In this document: piece after piece, positions 1 to 54,848 of the stretch
Position numbering within the stretch: position 1 is the stretch's first letter
Layout of the letters: each line of letters starts with the position of its first letter
The notes under the pieces: model-generated
Databases searched by the model: none
What the model was told of the DNA's origin: nothing
The model's input: only the letters and a program-made list of their open reading frames with translations
NCBI GenBank assembly: GCA_032173965.1
Contig: JAVUNC010000019.1
Location: forward strand, 4,216,501 to 4,280,500
Length of the DNA stretch: 64,000 bases
Reading direction: 5' to 3'
Origin: Sitta carolinensis
Lineage: Eukaryota > Chordata > Aves > Passeriformes > Sittidae
Position numbers and translations under genes: made by a program

Positions 1-38514
<38,514 letters not shown>

Positions 38515-38589
38515 GCTCCCGGTGCCGCCGCCGCCGGCCGACCCGGAAACGCTCGGGCACTTCCCCGGGCCCGGCGCTGCCCGCGCACC

Positions 38590-38599
38590 GCGCATGCGC
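38590..38599. promoter_or_regulatory. RAB3GAP2: NRF1-type palindrome GCGCATGCGC
   Basis: A perfect GCGCATGCGC, the core NRF1 consensus, lies 76-85 bases upstream of the RAB3GAP2 start codon. On the minus strand it contains an ATG at 38,595 that is in frame with the coding sequence. Confidence 0.75.
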
Positions 38600-38639
38600 C
38601 GCTCCCGAGCCGCGGAGGGCGGGGCGGGGCGGTGCCCGA

Positions 38640-38745
38640 GGAGGCGGAGGCGGAGTGCGGAGGGCGGGAGCGCTGAGGCGGGAGGCGCGGAGGCGGGAGC
38701 GCTGAGGGCGGGAGCGCTGAGGGAGGGAGGTGCTGAGGGCGCCGC
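38640..38745. repeat. GC-rich tandem repeat upstream of RAB3GAP2
   Basis: Imperfect repeats of a roughly 15-17 base unit (GGCGGGAGCGCTGAGG and variants) are stacked directly upstream of the promoter. They supply several GC-box-like cores. Confidence 0.75.
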
Positions 38746-38760
38746 CCGCCCCGATTAATG

Positions 38761-39719
38761 CCGCTTTCTGTGGGGAAATTCTTCCTAGTGTGCGAGCCAG
38801 GCCTCTCCTGCGGTTTTACTCGTGTCCTGTCGATAGCTGCCTGGGAAAAGACGCCCTCGCGCGCTTCCCACAAGCTGCTCTCAGGTAGCTGGAGAGCGCT
38901 GTGAGGTCACCCCTCAGCTGGATTGCACCGTCCAGGCCTAATGATGAACCAGCACGGCCCACACCCCCATGTTACTTTCATGAATAGAAAACACTTTTTA
39001 TGGTTACTAGTACAGTGTTTCTTTCAGTCTTGATCGCTTTTGCAAATACAAAGCTTTTATTTAGATTTAATGTCAACCTATTTCTATTCCTCCTCTTGTC
39101 ATTGCGGCCTCTGAGTGACAGCAGCAATTATGATGAGTATGCAGGAAATTGAATCCACAACATGGTTTCTCATTCTTTAGTGAAGCTTTCATCACATTAT
39201 GAAACTTTTCCTCATTAGAGAACAGTGAACAGTGTAAGACTGTCATATTCCTGCCTAGTTCAATGTACATGAAGAAGTCAACTACCAACATACCAATGAA
39301 AACATAAAATAAGGCAATGAATACTCAGCAAATAACCTGATACTTCAACACAGTCTTGAGTACAGATAAACTCAACATTAACATATAGATATTATATATA
39401 TTAACACTTTGGCTACAGAATAAACTTTCATGTGTTTGTTATAAGTTCAATAGTTCCTCGTTTTTAATGATTCATTATACATATATGGATGGCTACAGAG
39501 AACAAAACTACTTTGAAAAACATCTGCCATATGTTTAAGCAAAGTTCCTAAAGACATTCAGATAAATATTTAATAGCCAAAATTAACAGTACATTTCCAG
39601 CAAGAACAATAACTTGCGTTGCCATACATCCTGCTGAACACAGGCCTTAATGCAGTTTACAAAAACACATAATTAGGCTACAAACAGATTTCCACTTTAT
39701 GAAATGCAGGTAATGATTT
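38761..39719. other. Intergenic spacer, RAB3GAP2 to acrosin-like gene
   Basis: AT-rich sequence after the CpG island. I see no open frame with gene character and no recognised repeat. Confidence 0.6.
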
Positions 39720-40012
39720 GTTTGGGGTCAACACAAGAAATGACAAAAGGGACAGGCTTCAAAATGAGAGATTAGATATCAGGAAGAATTTTTTGACTAT
39801 GAGGTTGCTGATACACCAGAATGAGCATAGGTTGCCCAGAGCAGCTGTGGGTGCCCATCCCCTCCAAGTGTTTGAGGACAAGTTTCTGAGCCAGGCTCTG
39901 AGCAACAGTCTATTGCAGGCTCTCCCTCTCTCCCAATGGCAGGGGGTCAGAGCGAGAGGATCTCCACACTATCTTACACACCCCAAGCCATTCTATGGTT
40001 CCTTGATTCAAT
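39720..40012 (+). mobile_element. CR1 LINE 3'-end fragment upstream of acrosin-like gene
   Basis: Contains ATATCAGGAAGAATTTTTTG, AGGTTGCCCAGAGCAGCTGT, GGGTGCCCATCCCCTCCAAG and CCATTCTATGGTTCCTTGA, in CR1 3'-end order. It ends about 200 bases before the acrosin-like start codon, so its tail abuts the likely promoter. Confidence 0.87.
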
Positions 40013-40082
40013 GTTGTCCCTTCCACCATGGGCTGCCATGCCGCAGACCCCCGAGGGCCCAGCCCAGCAACCCACCCCTGTG

Positions 40083-40090
40083 TGACATCA
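40083..40090 (+). promoter_or_regulatory. Possible CRE-like site TGACATCA
   Basis: TGACATCA differs by one base from the cAMP-response element TGACGTCA. It lies 122 bases upstream of the acrosin-like ATG. CREM-bound sites of this type are common at spermatid-expressed genes. An 8-base match can occur by chance. Confidence 0.25.
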
Positions 40091-40211
40091 GCGCCGGGCC
40101 CCAGGGCACCCCGGGCAGCAGCGCGGCCGATGCGGGCACTGCGGCTGTGGCTGCGCTGCTGCCCGGAGCACTGCGAGCTCGCTGCTCACACTGGCACTGC
40201 CTCTGGCAGCC

Positions 40212-43084
<2,873 letters not shown>

Positions 43085-43446
43085 GCACCAGGCTTTGCAG
43101 CATCAATGGCAAGCTCAGTGCACCACAACCATTTCCTGCTGGGGCAATGCCTGCTGATGCCTCAGTGCCAAAACCTTGCTCTGTCCTGCCCACCCTCCTC
43201 TCCTCTGCAGTCGATTTAGTTGTTGAAATCAAGTTACCTTTGTTCACAAAGAACCATCTTTTCAGTTCAATTGTGACTCCTGGGCAAAGCAGGAAGTGCC
43301 AGGCTCGGCACCTGCACAATGAGGCTGAGGGCACAAAGGTTCCCAGTGGCTCCAAAGAACTCCAGAGTGCCTGATCAGAGAGGAGAGTGCTCTGAGCCAC
43401 CACGGACTGGAGGAACCTGGTACATCAAGCCTAGGAAGAGACTAGG

Positions 43447-43452
43447 AATAAA
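43447..43452 (+). terminator. Candidate poly(A) signal AATAAA of acrosin-like gene
   Basis: AATAAA lies 363 bases after the stop codon and is followed within 20-30 bases by a G/T-rich stretch (GGGGGTTGGTG). It is the first good signal downstream of the stop. Confidence 0.5.
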
Positions 43453-46400
43453 GCAGACACCTTGGGGGTTGGTGTTCAAATGCACACGGGCTGCTGCTTA
43501 GGACCTGTTGTGAGCCTGGGCTGAGGGAACAGACCTGGGAAACATCCAAGCATGGCAAGGGAAACTCCTGTCTCCTGACTGGAGTGGCCGTGCCCTAAGG
43601 CAGAGCCAGATTTCACGGGTCGTAAAGGGGAATTGATGGGCCACGTGGTCACACTTCACAGATAATCAAAGCAAGAGCTGGGCTCATTCTGGGGAGAGGA
43701 ACCTGGCAGGAACAGTAGGAAGGCATCCCAGGTGAGTGAGCCAACACCACCTGCAACACCAAGGCTGCTCACAGGCAGGGACAACCTGGGAGAAAGGGGG
43801 AAAACTATCCCTGGGCTTGGCCCCGTATTTGGGAGGAGACAAGGGCAGAGAAAGGGAGCAGTGGAGGAACATGACAGGGCTGGATCAGCCTGGCAAATGG
43901 AGAGAAGGGGCAATCAAAGAGCCAGCTGCACAGACACAAACTGCATCTTGCTGTTCTCGTTTGCCTGAGTGCTGCACATAATCACCACAGGATGGAAAAG
44001 AGTCTTTTGCCCTTGATTTCCCACAGCACAATCACATGGACAATGGCCCGTGGCTTAGAGCAGGGAATCCTCTGTCTACAGCATTCAATTGCTCTATGTC
44101 ACTAGCCACTCTGGCATGAAGGAGTCATAGGTACCCTCATTTGTTCGAGCCCAGAACAGCAATAGAACTCACCAGCAGCAAGGGCATGGAGCCTGCCAGA
44201 GGGCGTTTCTCTGGCTGATGTGGCCAGCACAGACTGTGCTGCACCTGCATTTCACTGCCCCTTCTGCAGGAAGAATGATGCAGCTTTGGCACTGCACTGC
44301 TCACCCATTGTGGCTGTGAATGGATTGGCTCCTGACCCAAGTGCACACATGCTTTCTGCAGGAGCCCTGTTCCACAGAATTGCTGTTTCGGGAAGAATCA
44401 CGTGGGAAAAAGGTTGCAGTAAGCAGGGTACCAGAAAAAAAACAACCCTGTACTATAAATGTGATTCTACTGGTTACAGCCCCACCAGTCATGTAGCCTA
44501 TGTGCAACCCACTGAACTTTTGGTAGAGTTATGACAAATCAATATAAATGAGAATTCAAATATTGTATATTTAGACTGGAAAGTTTACAGGCCAAGAACT
44601 GTTTGTTGCAATTAAAACATGAGTGAATCTGAACAAACTTAGCACTGTCTCTGGTGTTCAGAGCCCTGAAACAAAAGCTGAGAGAAATAAGTTAAGGGAA
44701 ATTGCTTTGCACCAGTGCAGCTTTCCTTGTAGTAGGTATCAGTCAATCATTTGTTCTGTTTCTTCCCTACTTTTAGAAGTCTGCAATGGATTTCTAGAAA
44801 TCTTAATTCACAAATATATCTTCAGGCAATTTTCAGATACTATGTAGAATGTTAAATAATGTAAAATATATAAATCTTATAGGCTTATTCAGTGACAGAG
44901 TCCAACTGGATGATTTCTTACATAACTCATATCTCTGAAGTACTTTTTAAAAAATAAGTGATTGTTTCAATAAATATGGGTTTTCAGCATGTAGGCTAGA
45001 ATTCTCTAGAGAGGTGCTTAAAATTTAGGGACTTCTGTTTTGGTTTTGGTTAGGAATGCAGCTGACATATCCATGGGTGCAGAATCATTCCTGCTTTGCT
45101 ACTTTGCTACAAATCAAACAAAAGAATACTAATTTTCTGTATTTGAAGTCGTATTTTCAAATTCTTTATTCATTTCAGTAAGAGTTTGATATCACTGATC
45201 TGAGAGAAATATCAGGGAGAGTTATAGAAAAGAAAGGATGCCTGATCTTCATGATCCTTAATGAGAGAAAATCCGAATGTCAGCAGAGCAAATCTGCCAT
45301 CTCAGAGAATGAGTTCAGACTGCCATCTGGGGGATTAGGGCTGAGAAATTCAGCAAGTGTAGTGGATCTAATGGGACACCTTCCAGTAGTCAAAGCATTC
45401 CCTGCAAAAATCTTATCCAGTTAAATTTTTGTTTAGTTCTTCAGTGTTTTTTTCATATAGAGGAAAAAACACCATAGAAGGAAACAACTGAATTTCTCAC
45501 CCTCAGAAGAGGTTTTATTCCTAACAGTTATTCAGGTAGCAAGGGGCTTATCCACACATGCAGAGGAAGTTACAAATCTGTAGTGAGCTCCTGGAAAATC
45601 TTGAAAGGATTTCATGGAAGGAAATGAAATATCAAAAATTGAAATGGAAGGGAAGGATTGGAAATTAGATGAAATCTTGAGATTTCATTTGCTGTCATGA
45701 AATGATGGATATTTTAGAAAGAAAAAGGTTTTCCTAGTCTTCTTGGCTCTTTAATCCATGTCAGTGATAGCTCATGTCCAGAGCAGAAATGTAATTAGCA
45801 CTACCTATTATTTTAAATACTGTGGATATGGTCAGTGTGTCTGGACTTGCAAATTGGATTAAGCCATCAGGATAATATTTCTGCTGAAGTGCTTTCTCTA
45901 TCACCTTCCCACCTAACCAAGGTAATGAATCATATCAAAATCAGTGTGCCATTTATCAAGTTGTACTTAAAGATCTGTGAATGTTTTTTTCTTAAATGCT
46001 AAGCAAATAGTAATTTGTCTTTTAAATCCCCAATTATAATAATGAAGTACCATCAACTAAGATAATATTCATCTGTTCATTTCTACAGGATTTTACTAAC
46101 TTTTCTTTTTTCTAAATGCAACTCCAGAGAAGCAAAGAGACTGAAGTCATTCTCTCACTGTTAAAAAACATAAAGAAAGGGAACATCCATAAATGCCTCT
46201 GAGCTGATGCACTGCATGCACAAAGCAAGGAGCTGGGTACTGCTGAGCTGGGTGACATGGTTAGGGGTCCAGATCTCAGCTATAATTATGAAAATGGCAT
46301 GATTTGTGCCTCCTGAGAGGAATAAAAAAAGTCTAGATAAAGAAGGAGGACAGAGCAGCTGCTAGCTTTAAGCTCTATGTAATTTATTTACCTTCATAGT

Positions 46401-47896
46401 GCCATGGGCTCGTTAGATTGGCCAGTGTCACAATCACCAAGTGTGCCAGTGGGCTAACAGTTAATCCCATTAGCATTAGCGGCTTAGTTTCTAAAACTGG
46501 AACTGAAATACTGGATGACAGTCTTGCTCAGCTTCATTATTTTAGCTAGATTTCTCCTTCAGATTTGAGGAACTACAAAGCATGAAAAATAAATTCTCAA
46601 AAGAAATTATGTTGGCAGGGAAAGAGTTTCTTTTCACCCTTTCAAATTACCCGCACAGAAGAGCATGTGTTTACCATGCAGAACAAGAGTGCAATTACTG
46701 TACTTAATATAAATGGCCTTCTAAACTGGCATTTTAAACAAACATTTCAAGAGGATCCTGCTTGAATCCACCTATTGTACTAATTTCAAACCATAAAAAA
46801 ATACTAACTCCCTTTTTATGCTACTGTACTTGTATAGGTTTCAGGAAGAAGACTGTTTCCTGTGTTTCTATTTATGCTCAACCTTTGAAGAGTCATAGTA
46901 TTACAACTATAAAGTGGAAGAAAATTGAGTAGCTAACACAGCCCCCTCTTCACAAGCTCATCTCAGAAATGTTATAAATTTTTATACATCCACATTGTTC
47001 TAGGGAGAAGATATCCTGAGTTCTGTAGCACAGACATTAGCCTTACTACCTTTGCCTCTACACTGTTTTTCACAGGTTCAGGAGGATAACATGCCTTTAA
47101 ATTTTAGGGTTTTTTAACAAATGCAATTGTAATTCACTCAGTAGCAGTCAGACCTTGTGTGCAGGAGCCAGAGCTGCTGAGGGAGGGGATACAAAAAACC
47201 AACCCAAAAGACCCTTTGTTCCCTGGAACAGCTCATTTTGGTTTCAAATGTGGTCTTGGGGAGAAGACTCCAAGCTGTGCATCTGTGTGGAGTCCTTTTA
47301 TGTTCCTGAGGGCTGACTGCAATCAGAGGAGTGTGTGTGCCAGGTGAAAGCCTGGACAGGTTGTCACTAAAGCTGCAGCGAAATAGAAGCAGCACACACT
47401 TGTGCACGTACAGGAGACAGGAGGGGGTGCAGCTCAGAGCAGGAGCTGGTCCTGTGTTTTCCAGTTCTCTAGCAAAACCAATTTGTGATTCCTGTATTTT
47501 GCTGTTAGAGGGCAGCAGATATCCTAAGTTAGGTCTGTGGACACCATGACCCAGTTCTGCCAGGGCTCTGTGGCATCTGCAATGGCCAAGAGATGTTGCC
47601 AGCACTCCTTTCAATCTCTGGGTCTGGCCAGCTTGGAACGTTCAAAGTTTTCATTTTTCAGGTTAATATTTTCCATATCCTATCTTTCTCAGCTCAGGCT
47701 TTTGTCAGAATTTGAACAGTTTTACAACCATCCTCGGGATAGCAATTAATCTAAAATTTAACGCTTTGCTAATGTCAGCAATAGTCCTACCAAGCATATC
47801 TTCAAATCACCTGATGTTTCTAACATTTGAAAGTGAGATTTTTTAAAAAAATATAATGCTGGACTCTAGACCTGTTTTAATTTTTGGAAACACACT
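43453..47896. other. Intergenic region, no gene recognised
   Basis: The first kilobase is moderately GC-rich and the rest is AT-rich. Open frames are short and lack family signatures. No CpG island, tRNA or recognised repeat is visible. Confidence 0.6.
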
Positions 47897-48155
47897 GAAT
47901 TCACAGAATCACAGAATCCTGGAGATCACCCAGTCCAAGCTGTCGAGGCAGGGGGCAGCCACCTGGAGCAGGTGACACAGGGACATGTCTGGGTGGGGTC
48001 TGACTGTCTCCAGAGGACACTCCACGATCCCCTCAGGCAGCCAGTTCCAGTGCTCTGCCACTATCAAAGTAAAGAAGTTCTTCCTCATTCTGAGGTGGAA
48101 CTTCTTGTGCTTTAGTTTATGGCCACTGCTCCTCGTTCTGTCGCTGGGCATCACT
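47897..48155 (-). mobile_element. CR1 LINE 3'-end fragment, reverse strand
   Basis: Plus-strand text TCACAGAATCCTGGAGATCA, CAGTTCCAGTGCTCTGCCAC, AAGAAGTTCTTCCTCATTCT and TATGGCCACTGCTCCTC is the reverse complement of a CR1 3' end. It is a truncated copy. Confidence 0.9.
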
Positions 48156-51100
48156 GAATTCTATGATAAAATTCTGATAAAGCTACTTACACCTACTGGA
48201 TATGTGCTTTTAAAGCTTGCAGGCTGGGAGAAAGAGAGAGCCTGGAGAGCTGCTGCTGCAATGGGGCTGGAAGTGGGGGCCATGGAGAGACATGGGTTGT
48301 AAAAGCCATTTTCCTGGGTAATGACTAGTTGCCATTACCATTGCCATGTGTGGAAGGATAATCCTCAGATTATGGTTATTTTTAGTGGTAGGATTGAGGT
48401 TTGGGTTGAGTGTAAGCCTAGAGCTGCAGTTGGAGTGGGCCTGTAAAGAAGCTGCCGAAGGAAAGCGAGGTCTGTAAAGAGAAAGGGCGGGGAGAAGAAT
48501 GGAAAAAGTAGTATGGGGTGAACATAGGCCAGGACAGTGAAATTGTCTGCTCTCCTGTTGAAGGAAGATAATTCTCAGGCTCAGTGAATTGTAATCTAGC
48601 ACTGTCCTCATTCCCTTTCTGACATTTCTGCAGGTGGTTAATAAGACAACCTATTTACACCACACATCATATGGTTAAATATGCCAACATCCTGAAGACC
48701 CAGGTCCCTGTACCAGTTTCATTCTAACCAGTTAAAGGAATTATTTATTACTTCACTAATATCTTACTTTTCTCTTAAGCATTTCTGCCTCACCTGGTAA
48801 TTTAAGGACTCATTCTTTTTTCCCAGTCTTCTGTTTTTCAAGTCCTTTCCTAATCCACTTCTTTTTTTCTTGATGTTACAGGTACTACACTAAAGTCAGT
48901 GACAGCAACAACTGAGCTGTATTTTTGGTATGCATACACTGTTATTAAAGAAATCAGTTCACGACTGCAGAAACGGCTCTTTATTAATAGCAGGAGTAAT
49001 TTTTTTCATCTGCAAGCAGAAGAGAAAATATAAATGTGCTGACTGGTTTGGGTTTCTATTTTTTTAAAATTTTGGTTGGTTGGTTTCTTTTGGCTTTGTT
49101 TAATTTAAACTGAAAGAACCAGGTAGTTCTAGGAAAGATAAGAAAAGGTTTCTTTGTACCACTTTCTCTGTAGAGTCTGAGGCTGTCCTGGAATAATTCT
49201 GCAGGAGGGTTCACAGGTGGGGAATTAACAGTGATGCTTTCTCAAATAAAAGCTTCATCTTGTGATACAGATACAAATACCCTTGGATTTCCAAAGTGTG
49301 TAGAGCTGCACCCAGATGTAAATATCACTGCTGGTACTTACTTCCTGTGAAAATAAAGCTTAAATCTGAATAGAGTAGATAGCTACAACTTGCTTTAATG
49401 CTTTTTAGCCAGTGGACACACAGAGAGTTTTGGGTACATGTGCAAATGCCTGTGGGCATTTGTAGACCTTCAGGAAGCAAAATACTACAAAACAACAGCA
49501 TGGATGCTTCATTTTATGAATGATAGGAATAAAAGAATAATATTAAATAAAGAAAAAAATGACATAAACAGAAAAGAAAGAAACCCCCATTCCTCTGTGG
49601 CAGAACCTCCTCCAGAGGAGCCCTTACTCCATGCAATCTAAGCTGCCACACACCTGCTGCTGCAAACATGGGGGGCTGCAGCAGATGCAGGGATGATTCT
49701 TCTCTGGACAGAACTTTCTGTGAGGTGTTTTAGGCTTGGTTATGCATCATAGATAGTACAGAGTGAACGCCTGGAACAGGCAGCTGCTCTTGTGGTATGC
49801 AGGAGCACGTTGGCTCAGGAGAAGGAGTGGGTCCTGGCCTGAAGCTGCTCTCCCCAGAGGTGCCCACCTATATCTCTCACCACAAAATGTGCTCAAGTAA
49901 TTTCTGAAAAATGGATGCCATGAGGATAAAAGAGCAGGTCATCATGACTTTTAGAAGGTATTTTTATTGTTTGGATACCCTGACCTAGCTGAATGCAGAA
50001 ATATAATTAGAGCAGACAGCCAAAATACCCACTAATTAACTTTAACTTCCTCCAGTGTCACCCTAGGAGGAGGCTGTAGTTGGAAATAATTAGTTACAGG
50101 AGACCTCTAAAACTTTACTGTTTCATTTTGTAACTACTTTGTCCTAGTTGACTACAGTTTGGAACCAAGGGAATGAACCTGTGTGTACTTTGCTGCTAAC
50201 ACTGGCCTGCCAAGAAGAGCCTTTACTGCACATGGGAGGAATGTGACTCAAATGTCGAATCAGTACACCAGATTAAAATGAGAGACACTGAGTTTTACAG
50301 ACCACCAGCAGAATAAAACCCTACAGCACACAAATGTAAACCAGTAGATGAAGCACATTCCCTCAACCCTGGGAGCAGAGGCTGAACCCCTGCAAGCAAA
50401 GGCTGGAAAACACTTTTCATCTAGAGTCAGAAAAGGAGCAGAGACAGCAATGCTCTTTGGCCTCTGTACAAGGCTGTTCCAGGTACTACCCCATAATCCC
50501 TCCAGAAATCAAGGAAGGTTTTACTTATGATCCTTAGAGGTGTCAGGCTGGGCTTTTATTTTCACAGGGGGAAGATTAAAAGATTCAATACAGGTGTACT
50601 AAGGTCACACAGCTGCACTTATTCCTGTTCTCAGGGAGACAGGAGCTCCCCCACTACCACCCACTGCCAGCTCCAGAGGAGATTTCCTTTCTCTGTTTCT
50701 TTTGGTGGATGAACAAAAGAGAGGGAAAGAAACCCAGTGCAAATACACTAACTTAGGGAAACCAGAGGTGTCCTGGCCAAGCAGGGAAGTAAACTTGCAT
50801 CGGTATTCCAATTGAGAACAGTCTTCCTTTGGAGTCCAGAGAATATCTTTCATGTCTCAAGAAGATTGCCCTTTTCTTATGATTTGGGGGGTTTAATTGC
50901 TCTAAGTGTCTAATCCTGCATGTTCTCCACACACTCATGTAACCCATGTCCCAGCTATCTGCAAAGACTGCAAACATATGAGTTTTCTAGAGCTCTCAGT
51001 GCCTCCCATGCCTCCTAACAATCTAGCTGGTGCCAACAGGCACTTCAGCCACAAGGCAACCTGGAATATAACTGTGCAGCCCCCTTAGCTTTGGAGATGT

Positions 51101-52239
51101 TTTACTGTTTTCTTCCTGCCACAGGGAAGAAAGTCCCTGCTCAAACAAACAAGATCTTTTTCATTTTACTGACCTGTATCTGCATTTCTCTTCATGAGGC
51201 AAACTTCTCAGCACAGCTATAGTTTTACACTGTCCTGGCTCCAGATCAGGTCACTGTGCAAAGGGAGTGACAAACATATCTCTACTTTTTTCTAAACATT
51301 AATTTTCAGTCCACCTGAGCTTGTTCTGAACCACAAACCTCACTTCTCCTGCAGAGGAGACAGCCCTTATCCTCCTTCCTTCTTACCACCTGCATAACTG
51401 CACTGCCCTCCACTCCTAAAGAGGAGGCAAGCATTGAGCGTTGCTATTTCATTACCCAGACCACAACCCCATCTCTCCCCAAAGCACAGCTTCCCTCTTC
51501 CAAAGAGAATTCCCTTCCTGACTGTAACATTCTCCACTCCCAGTTTCAAGCCCCTACCTTTCTCTCAGGTGGGTGTAATTTAGGTTTAACACCAGCTTTG
51601 TTTGATTTCTTTTGGGTTTAGGTGAGATTTTCTTTGAACTTTGAGTCTTTATTATTCAAAGTAAATTAGTAGGCAAGGAATTGCTATAAAAATCCCTCCT
51701 CCATGAAAAGTAGGTTTTATTTCATTTTCACTACAAAGCTGACAGTTGTTTTGCCTTTCCTCTTCTTTAATTACATCCAGTCTTCCTGAACTTTATTTAA
51801 TTATGTCATAACAGCACTATAGGAAGTGATCATTTTTGATAATTTAGAGTGACATCTCTTGAAATGAACTTCTACATGTTTTGAAATTCTCTCTTGAAAT
51901 AAAGTTAAACAGTGCCACTTCTATCCAAATGTATTCTATACACAGGGAAGTTCATTAATAGAAGTTGTATCTTGGAAACAGACTTTTCCTCAAACTGGGG
52001 AAACACTTCAGCTCCACGGGGCCTTTCTCAGCCCTGGCAGAAGGGGCTGAAGCAGACAGCTTTGCTTCACCTCTCTTCATTTTTGGAGAAGCACCTTCAT
52101 TAGCTCTCCCCTCCACTGCTCTGCACAGGACACCTCAGGTCTGCCCTCTGCACTGTACCCACAGGATTCTTGTTTCCACAAACTTGTGCCAAACCACTGT
52201 TGTACTCTCCAATGTTGCACGTCCAAATAAATCCAGAAG

Positions 52240-52400
52240 TCCTTCTACACTGGTGCTCCACCAACAAATTCCTGCATGAAAACTCCCACAGAAGCCCTCC
52301 ACCACCAACAAACTCCTACAAGAAAAACGCCACAAAAGAATTACCCCATCAGCAAATTTCCACTAGATTTCCACCATCAGCAAGATCCTACATGAGAACA
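52240..52400. repeat. Degenerate short tandem repeat
   Basis: About five imperfect copies of a 30-45 base unit share a core like CACCAACAAACTCCTAC followed by an A-rich stretch. Spacing is irregular and the copies have diverged. Confidence 0.4.
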
Positions 52401-54759
52401 TTTATGTTACCACTAAGATTTCCAGGAGATGCTCCCAAGAAATGATTCTGTAGCACCCCAAGTACAAGAGTGCCACAGTGCTCAGACTGAAGGAGGTGCT
52501 GAGGGTCCTCTCCTGCTCTCAGGGAACAGGGTTTGGAGAGCCCAAGCTCCCTCACTGGTGAGGAGAAATTACCTCTCACCTTCATTACATCACCTCAAGC
52601 AGCCACCTGGTAGAGCAGGGCTTTGAAAACCAAAAGAAAAGCACTTTAAACCAGTCTTTTTTCCCGGGCTAAGGAAGTGAAACTGGCTGCAGCCTGCCAT
52701 GGCCAGCCCTGTGAACCATTCAAATCCTGCACCCAGCGAGGGCAGGAGCTGCCCCATCCCGCAGGGGGATGCCCTGCAGGGGTGTGGGCATGCCACACAC
52801 CGTGCTTGCTAACACTGAAAATTATTTAAGGCACAGAGGGCAGCGACAGAATAATTTCTGCAGTGAGCTGCCAGTGCTCCTATGGATGTTTTGGTAGCCC
52901 AGTGGATTAACAGGAGGGGGTAGGGTTCAATCTCAGCTGTTAATCCTTTCAATGTCACAGGAAGCAAACATATCTATTTTCTATTAAGACTGGTTGTAAG
53001 GTTGTGTGGGCTTCCCCTTTTTCAAATGACACATAATTCCCTCTTTCCAAAGTATCCTGGGACAAACTTTGATGCCAGGAAGAGCTGAGAGCCGTTGCTG
53101 CTCCACAGAAAAAGTGCATTTCTACTTTCAGAGAAATCATACTCTCCCCTCTCTGCACAATTGCAGGCTCGGGCAGATGATGGATATGAAGCAGCATTAC
53201 AGAAATTTGTTGTCAAAGCAAATGCAATGTCTTTATTGTCATTTGTAAAGGCAAATGTAGCTGCTCTGTAGCATTATTTAAAAAAATTATTATTTTTTAT
53301 ATTCCTGCATTAAAAAGCCAAGTTGTAATCCATCAGATTTCCAGACAGGCAACAGTGAGAGAAATTAGAGAAATTTTCTTTTTAAAAACATATTCAATGC
53401 ATTCAGAAGCATTTCTGTCAATGATTGACTACTGAATAATGTACCTTTCTCTAACATTTTTGCAAATAAAATAATTTCTTTTTCACTTATCTATCACTAT
53501 TGCATTTTAATTTATAGTTTTAGCATTTAGCATCTGAATATGAATTCATTTAGTCATCCAGTATAAATTAATAAAGCTACAGTCTGCTTCTTAGCCCAGA
53601 GAAGTTCAATGTTCTTGTCCATGATGAATTTTGGTAATTTTTCCATATTTCCCCATGCACATCAATGTACTCCATTGCTGTAGTTTGTGGTACTCTCTTA
53701 CTGACAGATTGAAATTCCATTTGACAAACACCAAAACTAAACAACCCACCCATCAACTTACACATTAAGTCAATTTATTGATGTGCATCGAGTTTGACAT
53801 ATTACCTATGATTCACTAAGCTGTGGTTAGAAGGACAAATCTGCTATTTATTCTGTAATCCCTTCAGCTGGAGTTCAGACATCTGTTTGTTAAGCAATTT
53901 TTTATAGAAGCATGGAGAAGTCTTCCTGGCACCTATGTGGTTAAAATATATTCCCAACTAAATTTCCATTTTTTTCTGGTAAAGTAATTTATCCATTTGC
54001 TCTATGACTTAAAATACCTTGCAGTGGTCACTGACTACAAATCATGTGTCTCACATGTCTTATTTCAGAGCTCTGTTTTGCCTGATTTATTGTGAAAGGC
54101 AAGGAAGGAATTACTGTAGCTACAGGCTTGAATAAAGTACAGCCTTGTCTCACTTAAATAGCTAGTAAACTGAGAGCTAAACTAAATATCAACTGTACCG
54201 GAGATTCAATAGCTATTAATTTTGTTTTGAAAACAAAAATGAAATCTGTGTACATTTCCCTTTGGTCAACAACTGGGCTTATCTCAATTTTTAATTATTT
54301 TCTTTTTTTTTAAGAATCAGCTGCAGAAGACAAGAAGAACCAAAACTGATGAAGTGAACCTTGAGGATCTGTGTTTGGTCCCTGCTTGAAAGGACTGTTA
54401 AAATGAAACATTACCCTAGGCCTGAATTATCAAACCTTAAACTGAGTATCCAACCAGCACCCAGCAGGGCCATGACAGGAACAGAAGTCCCAGTGAGTTT
54501 TTATGCTCCCTGATCTCCATGTGCCCAGGCTCTGGGGACAGCATCCTCTGCACCCCCAAAAGTGGTCTGAGAGGGGAGAAGGACACTGTCAGATGTAGCT
54601 GGCTCTAAGCTGTTTTAATTCCCTTGGAAATTGCATCCCTGGTTTTTGTTTTTTTGGAGGAAGAGCACCCCAAGGAGTGCAGCCACTGACTGCAGGGCTG
54701 TGACCAGCTGCAGGGACAGTGCCTGTGGTCAGGGGTTAACATGAGCAGAAAGAAAACTT

Positions 54760-54848
54760 TATTTTTATAAGAAAATTGATATTATTTTAAGAAAATTATA
54801 AGAAAATATATTATTTTCTATATTATAAGAATTATAAGAAAATCTTGA
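54760..54848. repeat. AT-rich repeat with TTATAAGAAAAT units
   Basis: Several copies of TATAAGAAAAT or TTTAAGAAAATT occur in 90 bases. They include an AGAAAAT...ATTTTCT inverted pair that could form a small hairpin. Confidence 0.6.
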
